Part shown: one piece after another, positions 1 through 5,814 of the stretch | Numbering within the stretch: position 1 is the stretch's first letter | Layout: each line of letters starts with the position of its first letter | NCBI GenBank assembly: GCA_002367715.1 | Contig: DFDL01000002.1 | Location: 6,000-12,196 of the forward strand | Direction: 5' to 3' | DNA length: 6,197 nt | Source: Actinobacteria bacterium UBA3028 | Lineage (GTDB): Bacteria; Actinomycetota; Actinomycetes; Nanopelagicales; Nanopelagicaceae | The notes under the pieces: generated by a model | What the model was told of the DNA's origin: nothing | What the model saw: the letters and a program-made list of their open reading frames with translations, nothing else | The model's database searches: none | Position numbers and translations under genes: made by a program

Positions 1-669
1 GGAGATGATTTAGTCGAACCTGGCCAGAAACTTAAAAATACTGACGATGAATTTGAAACTAATTCCTGGATGCTTACGACAGCAGTTCGCGAGGCCGGGG
101 CAAATGGATTTCGAGTAAACAATATTCCGGATAACCACCAGCGGTTAAAAGAGGTAATTGAAGATCAGATGGTTCGTGCTGATTTGATTGTTATAAGCGG
201 CGCACACCATGATGAATCATTTGAATTAATCTCATCAGTCTTAAGAGAACTTGGCGATATTACCTCTGCCAGACCAAAGATGAGCGAGAGTGGCCTACAC
301 AATTTTGGCTTAATCGGTCCAGATCGAATTCCGGTGATAACACTGCCCGGAGATCCCGTAGTAGCAGGAATCGCAGCCGAAATTTTCGTCCGCCCAATGA
401 TTCGAAAGATGCTCGGTGCTTCAAATATTTTCCGAAATCAACTAAAAGCAAAATTAAAGAGTCCAATCACCGCGACTCCAGGAGAGCGGAGTTTTGTTCG
501 AGCGGTCCTTTCATCTGAATCAGGAGTAATTGTTACCGCCCTAGAAGACCAGGGCGAGCTAACCTCACTCTCAGATGCTCATGCTTTGATAATCGTTCCA
601 GAAGATTCTGCAGGAATTCGAGCAGGCGAGATCGTTGATGTAATGGTCCTTGAACGGAGTTCAATCTAA
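1..669 (+). CDS. glp: MoeA/gephyrin-like protein (probable Glp), 5' partial
   Basis: The frame is open from base 1 and ends at TAA 667-669, giving 222 residues; the N-terminal half lies outside the window. The fragment starts in the MogA-like domain III at GDDLVEPG (family: STGDELVxPG), followed by TNSWML (family: SNSYML), a PGDP motif at 346-357 (family: PGNP) and FVRPMIRKMLG. Domain IV follows, with PGERSFVR and a final AGEIVDVMVL strand, so the C-terminus looks complete. The fold is therefore that of MoeA, the molybdopterin molybdenumtransferase. The usual SGGVSVGD motif is replaced by SGAHHDESFE (196-225), and the MKPGKP lysine motif by MSESGL. Activity as a molybdenum-insertion enzyme is doubtful. 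Its position beside rimJ and a GlpR/SepX-like gene matches the actinobacterial Glp locus, where the gephyrin-like protein works in cell division. That role is inferred by homology and neighbourhood. An automatic pipeline would probably name it moeA. Confidence 0.85.
   Translation, partial: GDDLVEPGQKLKNTDDEFETNSWMLTTAVREAGANGFRVNNIPDNHQRLKEVIEDQMVRADLIVISGAHHDESFELISSVLRELGDITSARPKMSESGLHNFGLIGPDRIPVITLPGDPVVAGIAAEIFVRPMIRKMLGASNIFRNQLKAKLKSPITATPGERSFVRAVLSSESGVIVTALEDQGELTSLSDAHALIIVPEDSAGIRAGEIVDVMVLERSSI
656..659 (+). promoter_or_regulatory. Probable ribosome binding site for rimJ (GGAG)
   Basis: GGAG lies ten bases before the TTG at 670, inside the last codons of the upstream gene. It supports TTG 670 as the true start, since the codon immediately before it is the in-frame stop TAA and no earlier start is possible. 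Termination of one gene and initiation of the next occur at directly adjacent codons, so reinitiation or coupling is likely. Confidence 0.5.
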
Positions 670-1251
670 TTGGGCGCCTCCTCCGATTGGCCAATAAAAC
701 TTCGTGACCATGAACTTGAATTGCGCCCGCTTCGGATCAGAGATAGGCGAGCTTGGGATTCGGTCCGTAACAAAAATCGAGATTGGCTCGAACCTTGGGA
801 GGCGACTCGACCAGATATGGATTCACACCAGCCACCTCCATCCTTCGTGAGCATGGTTATGCAATATCGCCGGGAAGGTAGCGCACTTAGATCTATCTCT
901 CTTGGAATCTGGCTTGCCGGAACCAAACGTGAGCGATTAATCGGCCAACTAACTTTAAGTGGAATCGTCTTTGGTGCGATGCGGGGGGCGCACATTGGTT
1001 ATTGGATAGATCAGAACTTTGCCAACCAGGGCTATACCAGCCGAGCCGTTTCACTAATGACCGACTTTGGCTTAAATCAACTATTGCTACATCGAATTGA
1101 GATAAATCTACGACCAGAAAATGAAGCATCTAGGAGAGTTGCCGAGAAATGTGGCTATCTTTTCGAAGGTCTAAGGCCAAGGTATCTGCATATAGCTGGA
1201 GACTGGCGCGATCATCTAACTTATGTAAAAGAGAACCCAAAAATTACCTAA
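670..1251 (+). CDS. rimJ: RimJ/RimL-type GNAT N-acetyltransferase
   Basis: This is a 193-residue protein starting at TTG, directly after the previous stop codon. It is a single-domain GNAT acetyltransferase that would transfer acetyl from acetyl-CoA to a protein N-terminus or amine; E. coli RimJ modifies ribosomal protein S5. An N-terminal strand rich in LRPLRIRD (residues 18-25) is followed by NRDWLEPWE (36-44), typical of actinobacterial RimJ. Residues 109-126, IGYWID then QNFANQGYTSRA, form motif A with the acetyl-CoA pyrophosphate-binding loop, in which the usual RGxG/A is relaxed to NQGY. Residues 141-162, HRIEINLRPEN through KCGY, are motif B, followed by EGLRPRYLHIAGDWRDHLTY, a strongly conserved RimJ ending. 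The length is normal and the protein is soluble and cytoplasmic. It lies between the gephyrin-like gene and the GlpR-like gene, an arrangement conserved across Actinobacteria. The substrate cannot be read from sequence; acetylation of a division protein is possible but unproven. Confidence 0.88.
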   Translation: MGASSDWPIKLRDHELELRPLRIRDRRAWDSVRNKNRDWLEPWEATRPDMDSHQPPPSFVSMVMQYRREGSALRSISLGIWLAGTKRERLIGQLTLSGIVFGAMRGAHIGYWIDQNFANQGYTSRAVSLMTDFGLNQLLLHRIEINLRPENEASRRVAEKCGYLFEGLRPRYLHIAGDWRDHLTYVKENPKIT

Positions 1252-1320
1252 GACCTTTCACTGAGGACATACCGCGCAAATCCCGAACTTTTCACCTTGA
1301 TGGAATTATCGTTCTACTCC
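1252..1320 (+). promoter_or_regulatory. Possible own start region for glpR
   Basis: The gap after rimJ is 48 bases, the longest in this cluster, and there is no convincing Shine-Dalgarno before TTG 1297, ATG 1300 or ATG 1321. TATCGT at 1307-1312 fits the loose actinobacterial -10 pattern TANNNT and lies eight bases before ATG 1321. A leaderless transcript starting there would give a protein beginning MASGFIYL at the membrane segment. The match is weak, with no -35 seen, and cotranscription with rimJ is equally possible. Confidence 0.2.
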
Positions 1321-2070
1321 ATGGCCTCTGGTTTTATCTACCTAATCATCCTAGGCATGTGGGCCACTTATTTTTTGCCAAAGTGGATCACATCCCATGA
1401 TGAGGCATCGGGTAAATCAGCCGAACGTTACAAGAGCGCAATGCGAGTTGTGGGTGAGACTGGAACCTTCAATCAAGTAGCAAGTTCCAATGAGAATTTA
1501 TCTAAACAGAACCAGATTGCAAACCGAAGAATTATTTTTGGTTCAATCCTGCTCTCACTTTTTCTAATAGGAATTCTTGCAAGTTTAGGAATTGTTTCAA
1601 GACCAATTTTATTGATTCCAACATCTGCGCTCGCTATTTATATTATCCACATAAGGCGACAAGTTGTAATGGCACAGATTAAACAGCGGAGAATTAAAGC
1701 CTTTGAAAAAATTGCATCAGCCAATGTAATAACCGAACCAATCGAGCGAATTACTTTTTCATCACGAATAGATTTTGCTGAAGAGAATAAAGAGCATTGG
1801 ATTCCACTTATTGAACGAATTGATACTGCAGGAGTTGTGGTAATTCCAAAAGATGGTCCAACCTGGCAACCAACTAACGTTCCTAAGCCAACTTATTTAA
1901 CTTCGTCTAAAGCGGTTCCTTCTAATCGCTTAATTGACTTAACAGTTCCGGGCGCCTGGAGCGCAGCGCAGCAAGCCGAGGCAGATCTATTTCCTGGCCG
2001 CGATGAGATATTTGATCAAGAGGTTGCAGAGAACGCTGCTGAGAAGAAATTTGGCGCAGTAAACGAATAA
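1300..2070 (+). CDS. glpR: GlpR/SepX-family actinobacterial membrane protein
   Basis: The protein has 256 residues from ATG 1300. TTG 1297 would add one residue, and ATG 1321 would begin directly at the first membrane segment. There are three hydrophobic segments: about residues 9-26, 79-98 and 102-118. The first is followed by the family-typical PKWITSHDEASGKSAERY (compare PRWL-RHDEAS-ERF) and SAMRVV. The paired segments 2 and 3 are followed by a basic stretch (RRQVVMAQIKQRR) and a long soluble tail, presumably cytoplasmic. The tail ends with a conserved-looking block: TWQPTNVPKPTYLTSSKA, then IDLTVPGAW near residues 212-220. These features match the Rv0996/GlpR/SepX group, actinobacterial proteins that in Corynebacterium bind the gephyrin-like Glp and in Streptomyces support septum formation. 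No enzymatic motif is visible. A role as membrane anchor for the product of the gene ending at 669 is inferred from family and locus. The topology is predicted by eye. Confidence 0.75.
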   Translation: MELSFYSMASGFIYLIILGMWATYFLPKWITSHDEASGKSAERYKSAMRVVGETGTFNQVASSNENLSKQNQIANRRIIFGSILLSLFLIGILASLGIVSRPILLIPTSALAIYIIHIRRQVVMAQIKQRRIKAFEKIASANVITEPIERITFSSRIDFAEENKEHWIPLIERIDTAGVVVIPKDGPTWQPTNVPKPTYLTSSKAVPSNRLIDLTVPGAWSAAQQAEADLFPGRDEIFDQEVAENAAEKKFGAVNE

Positions 2071-2081
2071 CTAGATAAGTC
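2071..2081. other. Convergent 11-base gap without a visible terminator
   Basis: The stops of glpR (TAA 2068-2070) and pmt (TAA on the minus strand, 2082-2084) are separated by 11 bases, too few for a hairpin with a T-tract. The only inverted repeat nearby is ATGTG-AAC-CACAT at about 2093-2105, inside the pmt coding end and without a T-run. Transcripts from the two sides probably overlap or end by Rho. Confidence 0.6.
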
Positions 2082-3383
2082 TTAAATCCAGGATGTGAAC
2101 CACATGTGATCACTCCAAGATGTAAAGGCGATTGAGGCGCCATAATATAGTGGCGTGAAATATAGAAAATTTGCTACAACAATCGCACCAAAGATAATTG
2201 CGATGCGCTGTTGATTTCGCCCAATCTTGCTTAAGAGATAGACCAGGGTTAGCAGGAGAAAGGGTTGGAAAGTTAGGGCATAAAAAGTAAACATTGTGCG
2301 CTCCGGAAAGAGAAACCAAGGTAGGTATAAAGCGCCGATTACAGCTAACAATATTCCTGCTTGAAAATCCCCTTTGCGTATCCAGAGCCAGATAGTTGCA
2401 AGGAGTGCGATTGTTGCAGCCCACCAGAGAATCGGTGTACCAAGTGCCAGAACTTCTTGAGAGCATTTGCTAACTCCACAATCTTCCGAAGTTTCATAGA
2501 AGAAGGATGTTGGCCTTCGCATTATGAGCCAACCCAAAGGCCCAGCTTCATACGGATGTGGCTGGGTAAGTGTTGTATGGAAATTCAAAATTTCGTAGTG
2601 GTAATGCCAGAGTGATTTAAAAGGATTGCTCGACCAATTACGATCCCAGCCAACCGAGGATACAAACCACCCAGTCCAAGAAGTTACATATGTAATCAAA
2701 GGTATTACCGCAAATTGGGTGAATCTAGTTAATAACTTCTTACTAATCACCTTTGCTATCGAGTTCTCGTAGCCAAGATATCTAAACCAGCGAAAATCTA
2801 AAATCAAAACAAGTAGAGCTAGAAGTAAAAGTAAATATAAGCCATTCCATTTAGTTGCAATTGCTAGGCCAAGTGCCAGGCCAGTCAGCCAGTATTTATT
2901 TGAGAGAAAAGCTAATACTGCAATTTGAATAAAGAGAAGGAGAAAGATATCTAGCAGCGCAGTTCTTGAGTGAACTAGGTGCAGACCATCTGCCAGAATA
3001 AGAACTGTGGCAAAGATACTTAGCATCTGATTATTAAAAAGTTTTTTGGCTGTGAAATACATCAACACAACAGAGATCGAACCTACAAGTGCTGCCGAAA
3101 ATCGCCAACCAAATTCGTTGTAGCCAAAGAGTTTGATGCCGATTGCTATTAGCCATTTTCCTACTGGCGGATGTGCAATGAATCCGCCTTGCCCGCTCTG
3201 GGCATCAACCTCAACACCGGATAGAAGAAGTGAATTTGCATCTGCTGCATAGTAAATCTCGTCAAAAATCTTGCCTTTGGGCAGGCCTAAATTCCAGAAT
3301 CTAAAGAGCGCGGCAAGTGTGCCAAAGCCCAATGCGATAACCCAGTCGCGTGATATTCGAAGATTTTTAAGACTGGGCGTCAT
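2082..3383 (-). CDS. pmt: Protein O-mannosyltransferase (PMT, GT39 family)
   Basis: This is a 433-residue polytopic membrane protein read from ATG 3383-3381 to TAA 2084-2082. It transfers mannose from polyprenyl-phosphate-mannose to Ser/Thr of proteins being exported through Sec, on the outer face of the membrane. After the first membrane helix comes GKIFDEIYYA with the acidic pair D41-E42, where the family's catalytic aspartate lies. Then follow HPPVGKWLI (71-79), HSRTALLD (138-145), ATKWNG (176-181), SLWHYHYEILNFHTTLTQPHPYE (258-279), RRPTSFFYE (289-297), CSQEVLALGTPILWW (307-321) and the terminal WFTSWI. All are hallmarks of the actinobacterial PMT related to Mycobacterium Rv1002c. It is shorter than the roughly 500-residue relatives, mainly through a short N-terminus and shorter loops, but both ends and all motifs are present, so it looks intact. 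It faces glpR tail to tail and diverges from rsmI, as in other Actinobacteria. Confidence 0.93.
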   Translation of the reverse strand: MTPSLKNLRISRDWVIALGFGTLAALFRFWNLGLPKGKIFDEIYYAADANSLLLSGVEVDAQSGQGGFIAHPPVGKWLIAIGIKLFGYNEFGWRFSAALVGSISVVLMYFTAKKLFNNQMLSIFATVLILADGLHLVHSRTALLDIFLLLFIQIAVLAFLSNKYWLTGLALGLAIATKWNGLYLLLLLALLVLILDFRWFRYLGYENSIAKVISKKLLTRFTQFAVIPLITYVTSWTGWFVSSVGWDRNWSSNPFKSLWHYHYEILNFHTTLTQPHPYEAGPLGWLIMRRPTSFFYETSEDCGVSKCSQEVLALGTPILWWAATIALLATIWLWIRKGDFQAGILLAVIGALYLPWFLFPERTMFTFYALTFQPFLLLTLVYLLSKIGRNQQRIAIIFGAIVVANFLYFTPLYYGASIAFTSWSDHMWFTSWI

Positions 3384-3415
3384 GCATGAAGCCTAAAGCC
3401 TGAGAGAATTACCCA
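3384..3415. promoter_or_regulatory. Divergent pmt/rsmI intergenic region
   Basis: Only 32 bases separate the two divergent starts, so any -35 elements must lie within the opposite coding regions. The interval holds a direct hexamer repeat, AAGCCT, at 3389-3394 and 3396-3401. GAGAG at 3402-3406, about nine bases before the GTG of rsmI, is a fair Shine-Dalgarno. No clear -10 for rsmI is visible. Confidence 0.45.
3390..3395 (-). promoter_or_regulatory. Candidate -10 box for leaderless pmt transcript
   Basis: On the minus strand, TAGGCT fits the actinobacterial -10 pattern TANNNT and is followed by exactly six bases before the ATG of pmt. This spacing would place the transcription start at or next to the start codon, and no Shine-Dalgarno is present upstream of pmt. 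No good -35 is visible at 16-18 bases. A chance match cannot be excluded. Confidence 0.3.
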
Positions 3416-4264
3416 GTGCTAATTCTTGCTGCGATTCCGTTGGGCAATCCTGGCGATGCCTCGACAAACCTTAAAACGGCGATCGTTGCGGCAAAATTTA
3501 TTGCTGCTGAAGATTCCCGAAAATTCTCCAGGCTCTGTGTTGATCTTGGAATTTTGCATTCGGCAAAAATAATTTCATTTTTTGAAGGAAATGAAATTGA
3601 GAGACTAGATGAGCTTGTGAAGATAATGGAGTCAGGTGCCGACTTACTTGTTGTGACTGATGCCGGTATGCCAGGTATCAGCGATCCTGGATATCGCCTA
3701 GTTCGGGAAGCTGTTGCAAAGAATATTCAGATCAAAGTACTTCCGGGACCAAGTGCTGTGACGACAGCCCTTCTCTTATCGGGATTACCAAGTGATCGAT
3801 TCTGTTTTGAAGGTTTCGCCCCCCGCACCAGTGGCACCCGAATTTCTTGGTTTGAAAAGTTAGCAACTGAAACAAGAACAATGATTCTCTTTGAAGCTCC
3901 CCATAGATTGCTTGAATGTTTGATTGATGCCAAGGAAGTCTTTGGAGCCGCAAGAGCTGCTGTAATCTGTCGCGAGATGACAAAGACCTACGAAGAGATA
4001 ATTAGAGGAGATTTAGCAAGTTTAGAGAGTTGGGCATCTAGCTCTGAAATTTTAGGGGAGATAACACTGGTGATTGCAGGCTTTGATCCAGATTCTCTCG
4101 AATTTAGCGCAGCTGAGTTAATTGCCAAAGTTCTAGAGCAAGAGGCGGCAGGTATATCGCGCAAGGATGCAATTGCTGAAGTAGCAAAATTAACTAGGAG
4201 GGCTAAACGCGAAGTCTTTGATGCAATGGTTGCCCACAAATCACAAGATAGGCTAAGGCCATGA
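3416..4264 (+). CDS. rsmI: 16S rRNA (cytidine1402-2'-O)-methyltransferase
   Basis: The 282-residue protein starts at GTG 3416, since the reading begins exactly at the family N-terminus LILAAIPLGNPGDAS. It uses S-adenosylmethionine to methylate the 2'-O of C1402 in 16S rRNA, fine-tuning the decoding centre. The tetrapyrrole-methylase-type fold is shown by AEDSRKF (31-37, family AEDTR), FFEGNE (55-60), VTDAGMPGISDPGYRLV (80-96), VLPGPSAVTTALLLSGLP (108-125), FEGFAPR (131-137), ILFEAPHRL (157-165) and CREMTKTYEE (185-194). The small C-terminal helical domain is present, RKDAIAEVAKLTRRAKREVFD (249-269). Length and motifs are complete. FFEGNE in place of the proteobacterial YHEHN is usual for Actinobacteria. 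The stop overlaps the start of metG by four bases (ATGA), indicating coupled translation in an operon. Confidence 0.96.
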   Translation: MLILAAIPLGNPGDASTNLKTAIVAAKFIAAEDSRKFSRLCVDLGILHSAKIISFFEGNEIERLDELVKIMESGADLLVVTDAGMPGISDPGYRLVREAVAKNIQIKVLPGPSAVTTALLLSGLPSDRFCFEGFAPRTSGTRISWFEKLATETRTMILFEAPHRLLECLIDAKEVFGAARAAVICREMTKTYEEIIRGDLASLESWASSSEILGEITLVIAGFDPDSLEFSAAELIAKVLEQEAAGISRKDAIAEVAKLTRRAKREVFDAMVAHKSQDRLRP

Positions 4265-5811
4265 GCGCCGAAAAATCTTTCTATCTAACGACGCCTATTT
4301 ATTATGTAAATGATGCGCCTCATATCGGACATGCATATACGACAGTTGCTGGTGATGTCCTGACTAGATGGCACCGACAACGCGGTGAGAGTGTCTGGTT
4401 TTTGACTGGTACCGATGAGCATGGCGAGAAGGTTATGAATACCGCCGCCGCCAACAACGCTTCACCACAAGATTGGTGTGATCGCCTCGTTGAAGAATCC
4501 TGGAAGCCAAATTGGCAGGCCTTAAATATTGCAAATGATGATTTTATTCGCACAACCGAGCCAAGGCACGAAGAGCGAGTGCAGAAGTTCATGACGCTTC
4601 TAAAAGATAATGGCTATATCTACGCTGGAAAATTCGAGGGACCTTATTGCATAGGTTGTGAAGAGTTTAAATTACCTGGCGACTTAGATGAAGGTAAGTG
4701 CAAGTTGCATGGCAAGCCGGTCGAAATGCTCTCTGAGGATAATTGGTTCTTTAAACTTTCAGCATTTGTTCCACAATTGCTAGCGCACTACAAATCAAAG
4801 CCAGAGGCCTGTGAACCCGCAAGTGCGCGTAATGAAGTCATTGCATTTCTGGAAAGCGGCGTACGCGATCTCTCAATCTCACGCTCTACCTTTGATTGGG
4901 GAATTCCAGTTCCTTGGGATACTAAGCAGGTTATCTATGTTTGGTTTGATGCACTTCTAAATTATGCAACTGCAGTTGGGCTAGGCGATGACCCCGATTC
5001 AGCAGGCGGTAAAAAATTTACAGAGACTTGGCCAGCAGATGTTCACTTAGTTGGTAAAGATATTTTACGTTTTCACGCCGTAATTTGGCCAGCGATGTTG
5101 ATGGCGGCAAATGTTGCAGTTCCAAAGAAAGTCTTTGCACATGGCTGGCTGTTGGTCGGCGGTGAGAAGATGAGCAAGTCAAAGCTGACCGGAATTTCGC
5201 CCAGTGAAATTACAGATCACTTTGGGGTAGATGCATTTAGATATTACTTCTTGCGGGCTATTCCATTTGGCACAGATGGCTCTTTCTCTTGGGAGGATAT
5301 GTCAGCGCGCTATACAAGTGAACTTGCAAACGACTTTGGCAACCTAGCGTCTCGATTAATAGCGATGATTGAGAAATATTGTGAGGGCGTAATTCCAGAA
5401 CGGGCCGATGGAGATGGTTTAGCACCTGCACTCAAAGCGACAGTTCTGGCAGCAGATAAGGCGATGGTTGCACTTGATTTTCAAGGTGGCATAACATCAA
5501 TTATGGAATTTTGTAAGCGAGTTAATGGATATGTGACCGAGAGAGAGCCGTGGGCGATTGCAAAAGATGCAGCTCGCACTGCTGAGTTAAATGAAGTTCT
5601 TTATAACACCGCTGATGCAATCCGCGCACTTGCAGTTCTGTTGCACCCAGTAATGCCAGCCACAACCCAGACGCTCTGGGAGTCAATTGGCGCTGAAAGT
5701 ACTCTTGGAAAAATTGGTGAGCAGAAGATCTCAGAAGTTTCCAATTGGGGCGTACTTCCAGCTGGCTGCAAAGTTACAAAGGGCGCAGTCTTATTTCCAA
5801 GGCTGGAATAG
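4261..5811 (+). CDS. metG: Methionyl-tRNA synthetase
   Basis: The 516-residue class I aminoacyl-tRNA synthetase attaches methionine to elongator and initiator tRNA-Met with ATP. The Rossmann domain begins YLTTPIYYVNDAPHIGHAYT, with the HIGH signature at residues 21-24 and GTDEHG at 50-55. The connective insertion has one zinc knuckle: C130-x2-C133 and C147-x2-H150. VWFDALLNYATA lies at 227-238, LVGKDILRFHA at 263-273 and the KMSKS loop at 303-307, followed by the stem-contact and alpha-helical anticodon-binding domains (SFSWEDMSARYTSELANDFGN onward). It ends in KGAVLFPRLE, like Streptomyces and other actinobacterial MetRS of this length, without the C-terminal EMAP-type dimerisation domain found in E. 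coli. The start ATG overlaps the rsmI stop; the only upstream purine run, AAGG at 4255-4258, is very close, so translation probably depends on coupling. tatD follows after three bases. Confidence 0.98.
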   Translation: MSAEKSFYLTTPIYYVNDAPHIGHAYTTVAGDVLTRWHRQRGESVWFLTGTDEHGEKVMNTAAANNASPQDWCDRLVEESWKPNWQALNIANDDFIRTTEPRHEERVQKFMTLLKDNGYIYAGKFEGPYCIGCEEFKLPGDLDEGKCKLHGKPVEMLSEDNWFFKLSAFVPQLLAHYKSKPEACEPASARNEVIAFLESGVRDLSISRSTFDWGIPVPWDTKQVIYVWFDALLNYATAVGLGDDPDSAGGKKFTETWPADVHLVGKDILRFHAVIWPAMLMAANVAVPKKVFAHGWLLVGGEKMSKSKLTGISPSEITDHFGVDAFRYYFLRAIPFGTDGSFSWEDMSARYTSELANDFGNLASRLIAMIEKYCEGVIPERADGDGLAPALKATVLAADKAMVALDFQGGITSIMEFCKRVNGYVTEREPWAIAKDAARTAELNEVLYNTADAIRALAVLLHPVMPATTQTLWESIGAESTLGKIGEQKISEVSNWGVLPAGCKVTKGAVLFPRLE

Positions 5812-5814
5812 CAC

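Noticed and set aside
1149..1400. Plus-strand open frame of 83 codons bridging rimJ and the GlpR-like gene
   Set aside because: It overlaps two well-supported genes in another frame, has no recognisable domain, and its residues look like out-of-frame translation.
2093..2115. Inverted repeat and palindromes (ATGTG-AAC-CACAT, CACATGTG, GTGATCAC) as terminator or operator
   Set aside because: The stem is only five base pairs, has no T-run, and lies within the conserved C-terminal codons of PMT, which explain the sequence.
2110..2466. Minus-strand 118-codon frame inside pmt, in a shifted frame
   Set aside because: It is a shadow of pmt, whose own frame carries all the family motifs to the terminal WFTSWI.
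2361..2615. Plus-strand cysteine-rich 84-codon frame (CKECDCCSPPENRCTKC) that resembles a small zinc protein
   Set aside because: It lies entirely antisense to the conserved PMT coding region. The cysteines arise from the complement of conserved PMT codons, and no ribosome binding site or promoter is evident.
4630..4720. Single zinc knuckle in MetRS considered as unusual loss of a second knuckle
   Set aside because: Actinobacterial MetRS of this length normally carry this one-knuckle form, so it is ordinary.
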